DNA from: Scedosporium boydii | Taxonomy: Eukaryota; Ascomycota; Sordariomycetes; Microascales; Microascaceae | Direction: 5' to 3' | DNA: 64,000 bases | Assembly: GCA_002221725.1 (NCBI GenBank) | Contig: NJFT01000130.1 | Coordinates: forward strand, 48,882-112,881 | Part shown: positions 46,372-58,248 of the stretch, in pieces | How positions within the stretch are numbered: position 1 is the stretch's first letter | How the letters are laid out: every line of letters begins with the position of its first letter | Program-made: the position numbers and the translations under genes | The notes under the pieces: generated by a model | Databases searched by the model: none | Seen by the model: only the letters and a program-made list of their open reading frames with translations | Told to the model about the DNA's origin: nothing

Positions 46372-47043
46372 GGCGACGGTGACGGATGGTTTTGCGCATT
46401 CCGAAGCGAAGCGTGCACGTTCTTGAAGCTGTCGCTGTCGTTGCCTGGAAGCCTGCGTTCGCTTTGTACCAATGTACAGATACGAAATACTTGGTTGGTA
46501 CAAAGTACAAGGAGAATATGAAATCCAGATCGGGATAGCTTTGCACTCTACAGCCGTCAACACCTGTATCTACACATATCCACCCAATAATGGCTCCGCC
46601 CCAACAACCTCGGCCGGATTGGCAGCTGGCCTCTTAAACCTGCGTCGCAAAAACTCGGGACGAACATCGAACGACGCTTCCCGATTCAAGAGACCCAGCA
46701 AAAATTACGGCGAGACTAAAAAGTCCCCAAAAAATATTAGCCTCAGCCATAAGCTTCCCTCGCGTTACGATAAAGCGAAAACAAGGGCGGAAAAACAGGA
46801 TACGGAAAATTCTCCCTTTCCTCTTCCCTCCCTCTCAATTGGCAACCGCCTTCTTCAATTGGGACACCCTGAGATCCCTGGCAGCTGATGTTGAGTCGTT
46901 GAACCGAGAGATTGGCTTCCCGCCCTTCCCCCAATTCCCTTCCGACAACACCGTGAAAGGGGAAAAAGTTCCTGACCTCGTTTAGAGGATTAACAGAAAC
47001 TAAACGCTAGTTTTTTCACCTCAAAAACGAGAGAAGCAACAGG
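46372..47043. other. Divergent promoter between VMA12-like and COQ1 genes
   Basis: 672 bases between outward-facing start codons. A + strand frame (46472-46888) has no domain and is treated as leader. No motif seen with confidence. Confidence 0.5.
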
Positions 47044-48571
47044 ATGCGGTCCTCAATCCGCCACGGTGTTCGGCGGTGTTCTCGTCAGGGTTCCCAGAGG
47101 AGCTACTACGTCCGGTGTAATGGCGGCAGCTCCCTGCGTCCTTTTTCCCTTTCTCACCCTTCCACATGCTCCGGCAGCCTCCCCTACACGAGGTTACCTC
47201 TCCTCTCCGGCACCAGCGGAACCGCCCCCTTCGACCCCCAATCCCCCCGAGCCTACCACTCCTCGTCTAAGAAATCCTCCGCCTGGGCCGCCGTAGCCTC
47301 GGTAGCCTCCAACGTCGTGACCAACGCCGCGAAGCGAGCCGTCGGCGCCGCCGGCACCGCAGATCTCCCCATCCACCCGCTCAAGGTGGTAGCCAAGGAG
47401 CTCAGCACCAAGTTCCTCACTCCCAACATCAAGAAGCTCGTAGCGTCGCGCACCCCGCAACTCGACCGCGTGGCCAAGTACTACACCCAATCCGAGGGCA
47501 AGTATGTCCGTCCGCGGATCGTCCTCCTCATGGCCCGCGCCACCTCGCTCTGTCCCAAGGCCGGGCCCGAATCCCTCCGCGCTAGCGCCATCTCTATCGA
47601 CCAGGCCATCTCGCCCGCTACCATCCTCTCGGACGTCAACCCCACGAACCAGTCCGCTAGCCTTAACTCGCCGCCCGACGCTGAGGTGATACCGGGCGTT
47701 AACCCCGCGCAGCGCCGGCTCGCCGAGATTACGGAGACGATCCACACGGCGTCACTTCTTCACGACGACGTCATCGATCTTTCTGAATCACGCCGCGGCG
47801 CTCCCTCTGCTAACCTCCAGTTCGGCAACAAGATGGCGGTCCTAGGCGGAGATTTCCTCCTTGCTCGCGCGTCCGTCGCACTCGCGCGTCTTCGACACCC
47901 GGAGGTCATCGAGCTCCTCGCCACCGTCATCGCTAACCTCGTCGAGGGCGAGTTCATGCAGCTCCGCAACACGCAGGCCGGCGAGCGGAACCCCGTCTGG
48001 ACCGAGGAGGCGCTGACGTATTACCTCGAGAAGACATATCTCAAGACGGCTAGTCTCATCTCCAAGTCGTGTAGGGCCACGGCCATCCTTGGCGGTGCCG
48101 ACGCCGCGACCGTCGATGCCGCGTACGCGTACGGCAAGAACCTCGGCCTGGCGTTCCAGCTTGTTGATGATATGCTCGACTATACGATTAGCGGGAAGGA
48201 TTTGGGCAAGCCGGCGGGAGCGGATCTTGAGTTGGGGTTGGCGACGGCGCCGCTCTTGTTTGCGTGGAAGGCGAATCCGGAGTTGGGGGCTTTGGTGGGG
48301 AGGAAGTTTGCCGAGGAGGGAGATGTAACGAGGGTGAGTTGGGAGTTCTAGACACATGCCAGATGTTGGACTTGGCGAAACACCCATTTTGCTAACGACT
48401 TCCCTCTAGGCGCGTGAACTCGTCCTCCAGAGCGACGGCATCGAACAAACCCGCGCCCTCGCCGAGGACTACGCCAACAAGGCCGCCGCGGCCCTCGAGG
48501 CCTTCCCCGATAGCGAAGCCAAGGAGGGACTCCTCCAGATGACGCGCGACGTATTAAAGCGAAAGAAATAA
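47044..48571 (+). CDS. COQ1: Trans-polyprenyl diphosphate synthase of ubiquinone synthesis (Coq1)
   Basis: Exons 47044..48333 and 48410..48571 encode 483 aa; the 76-nt intron joins EGDVTR to ARELVLQSDGIEQT. The enzyme condenses isopentenyl diphosphate onto allylic primers to build the polyprenyl tail of coenzyme Q in the mitochondrial matrix. The N-terminal ~70 residues are Arg/Ser/Tyr-rich, fitting a presequence. The first Asp-rich motif LLHDDVIDLSE (DDVID 241-245) and the second QLVDDMLDY (DDMLD 375-379) carry the Mg-binding aspartates. GKYVRPRIVLLMARA and GDFLLARASVALARL are family-typical. A poorly conserved insert (TILSDVNPTNQSASLNSPPDAEVIPGVN) precedes QRRLAEITETIHTASLLHDD. Chain length of the product cannot be read from sequence. 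Confidence 0.94.
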
Positions 48572-50007
48572 ACGTGTGCAAAATGAAAGAATTCGAACCG
48601 AAAGAAAGGAAAAAAAAGACCTCTACTAACAAACCCTTAAACAAATGAAATTATAAAATTCCTAAATCATTGGAGTTTGGACAGGGCGGGGTTCATCAGA
48701 AACTAATAGACGGGTTGCAAAATGGTTCTTTATATTTGTATTTTTCTTGTTAGAGAAGAGGAGAAGAAGACGAAGGCGGGCTACTGAGGTCGTTTGAGGG
48801 TTGGTTTCCTTGCAATGCTGTCTGATTTGGGCAACCTTGGAGAAGGATATCCCCCTGCACTCTTTCTGCGCTCTCTCCCTTTGGGAGTTCTAGGTAGAAG
48901 GATCTCTGGTTGGAGTCTTGCTTCTTGCCCCTGGGAAGGTGTTAGAGACGGGACGACGTCCTCTTGGCCCGCCTTTTGTGTGTATTATTACGAGTTTATC
49001 ATTGCAAACATCGCCACGGCCTTTGGAAAGAAAAACAAGAAATTAGAGGAAAGGAAATCTCTTCTTCTTTTCTCGCATCATCCTCTTTTTCTTTTTTTTT
49101 TTTTTATTTCTCCTGTTTACATATTTTTTTCTCTTCTTGTTCTGTTTGCATGGGAATCTTAGAATAAAAACGAAAACGCTCAACTCAGATCTTTTTGACC
49201 CTTAGGCGGAAGGGGGCTGGAGGGGATACTTTTTTGTATTTGTATAGACGTGGGGAGAGAAAAGAGGATTACTGAATTGTATCTGATGTTCCGTACGATG
49301 AAGAACTGTCCTGGATGCATCCATCAACCGGGCTTGGGAGATCATAGATGCCGAGGCCTTTAGAATTTTCTTAATTTATCAACTATCGATTTCCGTATCA
49401 ACATAGAGAACTGGGCTTCCGAGATCCCCAAACTTTAAGCCGCTGGTGGCTGCCCTCCATCTCGACCGGACGGCTCCGTGTCCCGAGCTGGGCGCATTCT
49501 TTCGGGGCTGCCCGAAGCGCTCATGGGTCCATGCTAGTTGAAGGAAAGTGTATATAAAAAGGAAGTGTCTTATCTTTATCACGGTGTTTATCAAGAGATA
49601 TCCGCTTTTGCGCCCTACTTTTTCTTCACTATCTGCAAATTCTTTTTATTGCTTTAATACTGATGCGTGTCGAGAAGTTAAACGTATCGATTCCGAGCCC
49701 AATTCCCTAATCCCGCACCTAACAATTAACCCCGCCATCATCGACGAACCCCGCCGCCAGACTAGCTTTCGGTCATCTATCTCCATTTGATGACTTTTGA
49801 GATTCAGCGGTTGGTAGCAGATAACACCACAGATTCATACAGGGGATGATTCATCCCAGGGAGAAGCCCTCATAGAATACACTCTTGGAAACTTAAGGCA
49901 TCGCATCCCCCACCAATTCAAAACTAAAAACCTCAGAGAGTATTGGAGCACTAGCCGAGCTTCGAGGACACTCCAAGTTATAGCACCCCAACCTGACCAG
50001 ACCCACA
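48572..50007. other. Intergenic between COQ1 and allantoinase genes
   Basis: No supported gene. Pyrimidine-rich T runs at 49084-49106. Nothing else stands out. Confidence 0.5.
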
Positions 50008-51459
50008 ATGGCTTCGCAAATCGTCCTCACATCAACCCGCGCCGTCCTCACCCTCCCCGACGACACCCTCCTCCTCACCCCCGCCACCATAACCATCTCC
50101 CCACAAACCGGCCGCATTACCTCTATCGTCCCCGCCGTCCTCCCACCCACCTCCTTCCCAACCGGCACCACATACATCAACCACTCGCCGCACATCCTTC
50201 TCCCAGGCCTCGTCGACGCCCACGTCCACCTCAACGAGCCGGGTCGCACAGAATGGGAAGGCTTCGAGACGGGCACGCGCGCGGCTGCGGTGGGCGGCGT
50301 CACTACCGTCGTGGACATGCCTCTTAACTCGATTCCGCCGACTACGACGGTCGCTGGGCTGAAGGCTAAAGTAGAAGCGGCGAAGGGCCAGTGTTGGGTT
50401 GATGTGGGGTTTTATGGGGGCGTTGTTCCGGAGAATGAGGAGGAGTTGATCCCGTTGGTTGATATGGGTGTACGGGGGTTCAAGTGTTTCCTGATCGATT
50501 CTGGAGTAGACGAGTTTCCGGCTGTTACGCCCAAGGACGTTGCTAGCGCTATGCAGGTGCTTAAAGACGCGCCGACCACGTTCATGTTCCACGCTGAAAT
50601 GGATTGCGGTGCGTCGGAACCTTCTACACTACCGCCAACTTCATACAACACCTTCCTCGAATCGCGGCCACCAACCTTCGAAACGACCGCCGTATCCGAG
50701 ATCCTCAACCTAGCCCACACGGCGCCAAACTTGAACCTTCACATTGTGCATCTTTCCGCCACCGAGTGCATCCCCATGCTCCGCGAGGCCCGCCAAAAAG
50801 GTGTGAAAATCACCGCGGAGACTTGCTTCCACTATCTGGGGCTAGCGGCAGAAGACATCGAGGACGGCGATACGAGGCACAAGTGCTGTCCTCCGATTCG
50901 GACGCAGAAGAATCGGGATACATTGTGGGAGGAGCTGAAGAGGGCGGATTCTTGCATTCGGACTGTTGTTTCGGATCATTCGCCTTGTACGCCTGAGCTG
51001 AAGATTCTTCCGGAGAGACTCGGTGGTCATGGACACGGGGCTGACGAGGAGAAAGAGTCAAAGGCAACCCCTGGCGATTTTATGGCCGCATGGGGCGGCA
51101 TCTCATCCGTGGGGCTCGGTCTTCCCATCCTGCATACAACTGCCAAGGACCGGGGCCTTAGTATCCTCGATATCGTCCGGCTATGTTGCGCGGAAACTGC
51201 CAGACAAGTTGGTCTGTCCAAGCGCAAGGGTAGCCTCCAGGTTGGGCTTGACGCGGATGTCTGCGTGTTCGACGATAGTGAGGAATGGACTCTCACTAAG
51301 GGCGAGATGAGATGGAAGAACGCTTGCTCGCCGTGGGAGGGGAAGAAGTTCCGGGGCAGAGTGAAGGAGACGTGGGTACGTGGGCAGAGGGTGTGGGATG
51401 GGGAGAAGGTGGTGGGTAAGCCGGTTGGGGAGGCCATTCTTGAGAGGAGGGAGAGGTGA
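50008..51459 (+). CDS. DAL1: Allantoinase
   Basis: Single exon, 483 aa. The enzyme opens the hydantoin ring of allantoin to allantoate in purine-nitrogen use. It belongs to the amidohydrolase superfamily with a binuclear metal site. Visible residues: the HVH pair in DAHVHLNEPGRTEWEGF (His 72 and 74), the carboxylated Lys 159 (GFKCFLIDSG), His 195 (FMFHAEMD), His 248 (LHIVHLSA) and the catalytic Asp 323 (VVSDHSPC). The sequence GGVTTVVDMPLNSIPPTTT is allantoinase-typical and separates it from dihydroorotase and hydantoinase. The ATG at 50008 gives a normal amidohydrolase N-terminal beta domain. No other allantoin-pathway gene is adjacent. Codon use flips between C-rich and G-rich blocks along the exon. 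Confidence 0.95.
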   Translation: MASQIVLTSTRAVLTLPDDTLLLTPATITISPQTGRITSIVPAVLPPTSFPTGTTYINHSPHILLPGLVDAHVHLNEPGRTEWEGFETGTRAAAVGGVTTVVDMPLNSIPPTTTVAGLKAKVEAAKGQCWVDVGFYGGVVPENEEELIPLVDMGVRGFKCFLIDSGVDEFPAVTPKDVASAMQVLKDAPTTFMFHAEMDCGASEPSTLPPTSYNTFLESRPPTFETTAVSEILNLAHTAPNLNLHIVHLSATECIPMLREARQKGVKITAETCFHYLGLAAEDIEDGDTRHKCCPPIRTQKNRDTLWEELKRADSCIRTVVSDHSPCTPELKILPERLGGHGHGADEEKESKATPGDFMAAWGGISSVGLGLPILHTTAKDRGLSILDIVRLCCAETARQVGLSKRKGSLQVGLDADVCVFDDSEEWTLTKGEMRWKNACSPWEGKKFRGRVKETWVRGQRVWDGEKVVGKPVGEAILERRER

Positions 51460-52904
51460 ATACACCTTAATGTAATTATGATGATGCAGGAAATTCAAGA
51501 TGCTGGGAAGTATTACAATGATGTCCCTGAGGGGCTATTAACGTGATATCCTGGAATCGGTACAAGATCTAACATCAAACAAAGGAGCTGCGAGAGCTAT
51601 GGACACGATTAGTATCAGTGAACATGTCGATCTTGCTTTGTCAGTTTCTGTACGTCCGACGGCTCATTAACTCCTTCCCTGGGTCGGTGATGTCTTAGCT
51701 AGATATTGGTACCTCACATGTGTTAGGAACAGGACAGCAGGAGCGCGTCTAGGCTGAGAGAGTCATGTGGAGATGCCTACGGCAGTCGCGGCATTTGACA
51801 GGATGCAAAAGCAGCTGCTGTCTCGGACACCGTTGATGTTCTAATATAACTTTGCATATATCAATGTTTTAATTAGGCACAACATGGCAATTCGACAGTC
51901 GGCGATCGAGATTTCTAGAATTCTAGAGTTCCAGAGCTCCGAAATAACGTTGCTTCTGGAGTAATCAGAAACTGCGTTACAGTAGCTATCACTGGGAGAG
52001 GACGTCGTTCGAATTTCAGAGAGTTAAGATGCCACTTATCTCTGTGAAGAGCGCCTCTCATATTTTCAAATTGTGTTGAGCATCAGCGCTAAGCTTCTTC
52101 CCGTTATTACCATGAAACTGTCAGAAAATGTTCTCCGAAAGTCGGCGGCTCTTCAACAATTTCTCAATAATACTTGGAAAGCGCAAGGACCTCGGTGATG
52201 CTCCACTCTGCTCCTTCCTATTTTTAATTTTCCCCCCTTACCTTCCGCGTCTTCTAACTGGCCAATTCGCGTAAGTCTCTCCAGCCTCAACTTTATCATA
52301 CTTTCACGTGTCTGCAGGATGCACGTTCATTCGAAACTCCGAATCGCACCTTCGAGGGCTCGATACCCTTACGTGCCCCTCCCATCCCTTGCATTGTCCA
52401 AGGAAACTTTTCTAATCTAAAAAGAAACACGGGGCTTGCCACCCTGTTGGTGGTGGCGGTGAGTCTAGGCTGGCGTTTTCATTGCTCCGAATGGAAAGCT
52501 TGCTCGGACTTGGACCCACTGGTCCCTGGATTTTGACCCACCAGGCTTGATAATTTTTTTTTTTTTTTTCTTATCAAGGACGGTCAGCTCGATGGCGAGC
52601 TTCGGGGCGGCTTCCATTATTTCGCGGGCTAATTGATTGGGCGGTGCCGGAGGAAAAATCTTATCGGGCTAGCTGGAGCAGTGGAGAGTACCCCAGGTTT
52701 CCTTTAATTTTTTTTTTCTTTTTTTCTTTCTTGGATAAGAAGCGGTGGTCTAGGAACCGTTCACTTTTTTTCACTTTTTTTTTGTTTCCCAGTCAACTCG
52801 CACCTTTTTCTCTCCTCTCGCTCATAGCCTTGCTGAAGCAATATGATAGCATTCGTCTGCCCTTACTCGCCTCTCAAATTTGCTACTCTCGTGCCATCTT
52901 CACG
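51460..52904. other. Intergenic, allantoinase 3' region and F-box promoter
   Basis: No supported gene. TTCTAGAATTCTAGA-like palindromic sequence at about 51912-51927. Poly-T runs at 52554-52570 and 52708-52726 precede the F-box gene. An in-frame extension up to 52644 is T-rich and leader-like. Confidence 0.5.
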
Positions 52905-54020
52905 ATGAAGATGGAAACTTTGGACCCCCAGCGCCGCCGGCGCTCCTTCGCGTCGACTCTCGCCCACAGGGTGAAGTCGCCGAAGAAAGACAATGCCTAC
53001 ATCCTCCAGATGCCCCCCGAAATCATCGACCTCACCCTGCACTTCCTCCCCGTCGAGTCCGTCATCTCCCTCGCCTTGACGTGCCGAGGCCTCCATGGGA
53101 GGTACCGCGATTCCACCAAACGCCTGCTCGATTCCTCCGCCAGGGAGAGTCTTCTCCTCTTACTCGAGAAGGACGTCGCGGGGCTTTACTACTGCTACCA
53201 CTGCAGTCAGCTACACACGTGGAACGCGCACCCACACCAGCAGGAGGAGGGCGTTTGCAACTACGACGCTGGCTGCATGTTTCGCGATAGGCCGGATCCG
53301 TGGGTCGTTACGGGGTTCAACTATAAGCTCAAGTTCCACACGGCGCGCCTCGCGCTGCATAATCGCCTTCGCGGACCTTCGCATGGCCCTGACGTCGAGA
53401 GGCTGAACATGGACCACGCCATCACGCACAGCTCGCGCAACATCTCAATCAGCGAGTCTTGGCAAGCTAAGATCATGGGCGGCGAGCTCTTCCTCCGCGC
53501 TGTCTGGAGCTACCACCAGGGTAAAGGCGGCGCGACGAAGTCTCTCGGCCGATGGGTTGAGCACGATGCTGACCGGTTCATTTGCAACCATGTCCGAGGG
53601 AGCCGCCTTCTGGAGTTCCCCGGCGCTGAGGGCTTGAATCTGGCCTCGATTGAGAGGATGGCGGGTCCTGTTAGGTCGTGTCCGGTTTGCTACACGGACT
53701 TCCAGATGGAAGTTCGCGGCGATGATTGGCACGAGGAGGAAGAGTATGATGATGACAGCGAAACCGAGTCTGAACATGAAAGTGGCGGTTGGACCATCAC
53801 CGTCACGAAGTGGGTTCGCATGGGCAGCTGCAACTCGCCGTCGGATCCTCACTGGCAGACTTTGGCGAGCAAGACGACCCACGGGCTCGAGTGCGAACCG
53901 AGGAAGATGATGTGCGAGGCCGGAGAGATTAAGCATATGTGGGCGGATGAGGGCGCGAAGTCTTCGGCTTACCAGGGACTGTTTGTTGAGGCTTCGTGCC
54001 TGCAGGTGCCTCATCACTAA
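52905..54020 (+). CDS. F-box domain protein with Cys-rich region
   Basis: Single exon, 371 aa, start chosen at ATGAAGATGG because upstream in-frame sequence is poly-Phe leader. The F-box lies at about residues 36-75 (LQMPPEIIDLTLHFLPVESVISLALTCRGLHGRYR), the Skp1-binding module of SCF ubiquitin ligases. A Cys-rich stretch follows (YYCYHCSQLHTW...VCNYDAGCMF) that may bind zinc, and further Cys pairs occur (SCPVCYTDF). An acidic loop (EEEEYDDDSETESEHES) precedes the C-terminal WTITVTKWVRMGSCNSPSDPHWQTLA. No WD40 or LRR substrate domain is seen. The layout matches a large group of lineage-expanded filamentous-fungus F-box proteins with unknown substrates. Confidence 0.85.
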   Translation: MKMETLDPQRRRRSFASTLAHRVKSPKKDNAYILQMPPEIIDLTLHFLPVESVISLALTCRGLHGRYRDSTKRLLDSSARESLLLLLEKDVAGLYYCYHCSQLHTWNAHPHQQEEGVCNYDAGCMFRDRPDPWVVTGFNYKLKFHTARLALHNRLRGPSHGPDVERLNMDHAITHSSRNISISESWQAKIMGGELFLRAVWSYHQGKGGATKSLGRWVEHDADRFICNHVRGSRLLEFPGAEGLNLASIERMAGPVRSCPVCYTDFQMEVRGDDWHEEEEYDDDSETESEHESGGWTITVTKWVRMGSCNSPSDPHWQTLASKTTHGLECEPRKMMCEAGEIKHMWADEGAKSSAYQGLFVEASCLQVPHH

Positions 54021-57000
54021 AGTTGAAGAGGAGTGGGACTTGGGAGTCCTACCCCACGACGGGAATGATTGCGCTAGGGGTCCATTTCGGTACTGGGGCT
54101 TTTTTCTTGGATTTGGTGTTATCGACTTGACATGTGATTTTTCTCATGCGGAACCTCTTTTTTGTCTTGCAAACGATTGCATTTGGATACGAACGGGATG
54201 GATAGATTTTTGGAACGCCATCGGGGTCGAGCATTCCCCCGACTCCCGAGGAACATACGTACGGACCTACAAGTCAATGGATAGACAAAACCAAAACTGG
54301 TGAAGGGCTAGAAATAGAGAAGGGATATAAAAGAGACGGGATACAAGAGACGGGATAGAGCACAACTAGATCTGGCGACGTCGGCGTTCGGGACAACATT
54401 TAGACAGCATTTAGATTTCTTGGTTAGAGCATTCGAGTTTGGATTTCTACACACACACCTGCTACTAATGTACTCCGTGCCGCGGTGATTATGCATAAAG
54501 CCAAGTCGTGGAAGGAGAGGCTCCTTCGGGACGCACCTTCCGCCTGAGAGCAGCAGTTTACGTATCATGTGTTATATATGAAAATTTGGCTCTGGATTCT
54601 CACCGTCTCATGGAAGCTCAAGTGGTCGAGCGGTGACGCACTGCTTATAAACTACTTCCGCAAGGCGCCGGCGTGGAACCCGGTCTGGTCAAACCATGAG
54701 ACGTGGAGGAAATTGGGAAAGGGAAATTGGGTACTGGGGAGGGAGAAGTGAGAATTCTTTTTTTGCTGCATCATCTTTTATCTTACTGGATATACTGTTG
54801 CTTGTATTCTGAGAGAGAATCTCTTCTCTCGACTCTGTGCCGAAGTTGTGACATCTTGAGGCTGGAGGGCGGAGGTGAGGCGAGTAGTGACATTTGGAGA
54901 GGTTGTTGGTTCGAAGCCAGTGGTGGACATTTGCGCCGCTTTTTTCCCCTCCACTCTTGATACTGCCCTACCTTCTGAAGGATTGGAATGGAGAGAATAA
55001 TGTTGTTTTGAGAAAGCACATTCGAACGCAAACATCCGACATGGCAGCCCATTGTAGGGCGACGGATCCTACAGGTTCTCCTACAGGCTTCCCGGCTTAG
55101 GTCCCTCCTCTACAAGCCCCTTCCCCATATTGGGCAAAAGACTTTGGAAGGAACGTTACACCACTTCACGGATCAAAATCTCTCCGGAGAGGAAGGTTCT
55201 CAACGCAGGCCGCCAGAAGGAGGAAGGAAGATACATGAAATCATACATGTCGACATGTGGCTTATGCCCGGTTTGTTCTTGGGGTCGCACAATGGTCCGG
55301 ATAGGAAATAATTGGGAAGGAAGGAGGAAGGCGGCTCGGTGAAATCTTTTTTTTTTGGCTTGTGATTTTGAGGGGTTTAAGAGGGGAGAGGAAGGTGCAG
55401 ATGGAAGGACAACACGCCGAGTACGAAGTCGGATGGAAATCAATTCCATCTATCCGGAACAGCGTCTTTTCCTTGGAGACGATGTGTTTGGGTCCCCGAA
55501 GCCTGTGATCACAGATCATCTTGGTTGCATACGACGAAGTGCGAAGTGGTGCACTTGTGCATACAACAACTACCCCGTACAAGGGCGCCCTTTGGGATGG
55601 CTGCACCCAGTATCTTGGGACTGTCGGGGACTTACCGAGCAGTCTAGGCAGAAAACAGCTAGGCTTGCGAATTGCTAATTGGGCAGAGAGGTCTGTGTTC
55701 TGTGACGGACGGTGTCTTGCCTGTCCGTCCTGTCTACGAAGTACTACAGGAGGTCGAGCCAGGGGACTTCGACGAAGTACGAAGTAAGTAAGTCTGTCCT
55801 CCGTTCATATTTTGTCCAGGCGGGGGATGATTCGAAATCTTTCGTCCTGACTCCTGCACAGGTGAGATTGAAAAGAGTGCCCCGGCTCGATTCACGATGA
55901 CCCTTGTATATTCCCTCCCCTCACTTGACGAGTCCCAGCTTGGCCTGACGAGTCCGGACTGATGTTGTGATTGTCAATTTAAAGTTGATATTAATACAAC
56001 GCTGACTACAAAGTTGAAACACAGCTTCCATCGTTTAAGCGCAAGCGAGCTCCGCTTTAATTTGCGTCTTGGGAAAGTTGGGGTCTTCCACGTTGACGAG
56101 ATTGATGCGTCCCAAATTGCAATTTGCAAATTGTGTGGGTGAGTCCATTATTATCATATATTATTATCCTTCGAACTGCACTCGGCTACGCGAGATGATA
56201 CACTGACGTATCACTGCTGCATCCAGACAAGCCGACATTTCATCACACCTGGTTGCAAATCCTCCAATTCTTTTTCTTTTTGTGGCCTGCCCCACCTCGC
56301 TTCGCAACCGATGGAAGAAATTCGTTTCCTCTCGCTTCGGTTGCCCGCCTGCTGCGGAGTTGGGAAGAGGAATCGCCGTCAATCATCGCCGAGCCCAGAA
56401 TTGTCCGCACCCAGAACAGCTGAGTACCAAGCTTAGTACCAAGCAGAGGTGTGGGGGTTGGCTGTCCAATCTTGGTGGCAGATGATTTATTCAGGTCCCC
56501 GCGACACCAAGCCCATGGCAAGCGAGCCGAACTAAGACGGCAGGATGCGCGCCCAATTTCCAACCCAGCGCAGCGGAGCTCGGCGAGGAGGAGCTAATGT
56601 CGTCTCTGTTCTCCTCCCGTCGGCCGATGCGTGGACAATATGTAGTAGCGATAATGAAGCTAATAAGTGCCCTCCGCAACGTCAGTAATTGACTTATTGA
56701 TGATGCCCGCCGAACCTCGCTTAGCAGCTAGCCCACCCCACCCACCAACCAAACGGTCGAAAGCCCTTGAGCAGGGCAAGTCTCCAAGTGCCAAGTGGCG
56801 TTCGCTGATCACCCGGTTCCCTGGTTCTCCGGATCCCGGCTGGCAGAACTGTTAGAATTTCCTCCTGAAGACACTTCGTAAATGCCGAAGACGCGAGTAC
56901 ACTACTCCGTAGGTACTTCTGCGACGAAATAGTAACACCACGAATTCCTCCTTTAGACTCGACTGATGTTTAGTCTGCGCTCTGGGGTCGTTCCAGATCC

Positions 57001-58248
57001 CCATCTCTGCACGCACTGACAGGATCAGCCATGGATCCCCAACCTCCCTCCACTTCGCTTCGCTTCCGTCTCTCCCAAACCCCCAAACTTCACAAACCCT
57101 AACCGTCATCCATGCCCACACCACCCTTGGCGCCACCCGACAGAGACATGTTCCGCGGACAAGGGATTTTCAAGCGAGAATCCGTCTGCCAAAAGGGCTC
57201 GACTCATCTCACGAGTCATATACACTACTTGTAGGCCTGCCACTCTGAAATCCAAACTTACACTCTTAAATTGTACCCTAGCTTCGCAAGGACGTTGGCT
57301 AGTTGCTACCACACCATGTGGATGTGGGTCCTTCTCCCCATGTTTCGTACTCATACTTTGTTCTCTGCGCCGCTGATCCGATCCCACATGGGGGTCACTG
57401 CTTCGCTTCTGTCGTTCTTGGTTCGAGGAGCGAGCCCTTCCAACCGAGCTCTACACATGAAATAGTACTTGTGTTGAAGAACTGGGAGAGATGAGAAGCG
57501 ATGCATACACATACTTGAAAACCAGTCAGGTACTTCGTAGATTGCCAAGTACTGCATAGATCTCAGAACTCAATGGCACTCCCCGTTGCATTCTCGGCTA
57601 GTGTAGGGCGGGCGAGGGCGTATGTCCCAAGGAAGAAGGTGGTCGGGATTACGAGGTGGAGGGCTCCCCGGAGCGAGCACTTCCCGGATGGGTCTGTCTG
57701 TTCCATTGGAAGAGTCCGTCGGTCTAGTTCCCTTGTTCTCTTGCCCTGCTGGTCGCGCGGTACCGAACATCGCTTATATTGATGATCTCATCACCTTGAC
57801 TGCTACCACCCTTCCCCTAATTGCTGGCATTCCTCGCATCTTAACTGCGCAGTTTTGAATATTCCTTCAACGTAACCTTGCTTCTTCCCTTTTCTGTTTT
57901 AACTTTCCATAAATTTCGAGAGGGATGGTCCTCGGCATCTTGTTCTGAGGGCATTCTGTGAAGCGGATCTCGTCCGTCACAACTGTCTGAACTCGCAGTC
58001 GAGCTAATCCAAGTGTAAACGGGCTGCTTAATCTTCACCCTCTTCCTCCTTTACCGCATATTCACTCTGAATCACGGTCTGGGCCAACTGATCAAATAGC
58101 TTCCTCGAACCACCCCAATTTGAATTTGCGCTGATACCGGTTCTTTGGTGCACATTATCTTTCGATATGCCTACCACTATTTCCTAAATCCCGAAGCAGC
58201 GTTAATACTCCCCCCCTCGACTACCACTCGGCCGACCATTCCCTCCGC
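54021..58248. other. Gene-poor block between F-box and ABC transporter genes
   Basis: About 4.2 kb with no supported gene. It contains TACGAAG motif runs (55420-55430, 55733-55793) like those before AUR1. A tRNA-like A-box near 54630 lacks a matching T arm. The last few hundred bases are the transporter promoter and leader. Confidence 0.45.
55733..55793 (+). repeat. TACGAAG motif run
   Basis: CTACGAAGTACTAC near 55735 and GACGAAGTACGAAGTAAGTAAG near 55772 repeat the same short motif seen upstream of AUR1, in opposite orientation to most copies there. Confidence 0.7.

Noticed and set aside
46472..46888. 138-codon + strand frame between VMA12-like and COQ1 genes
   Set aside because: Lies in the divergent promoter, no domain, low-complexity composition.
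52644..52904. In-frame N-terminal extension of the F-box protein
   Set aside because: Encodes poly-Phe from T-runs typical of a leader; the Met at 52905 is directly followed by normal coding sequence.
54619..54700. tRNA-like sequence with an A-box match (TGGTCGAGCGG)
   Set aside because: No matching acceptor stem and no GGTTCGANNCC T arm at a suitable distance.
54890..54925. GGTTCGAAGCC resembling a tRNA T loop
   Set aside because: No D arm, anticodon stem or acceptor stem can be formed upstream.
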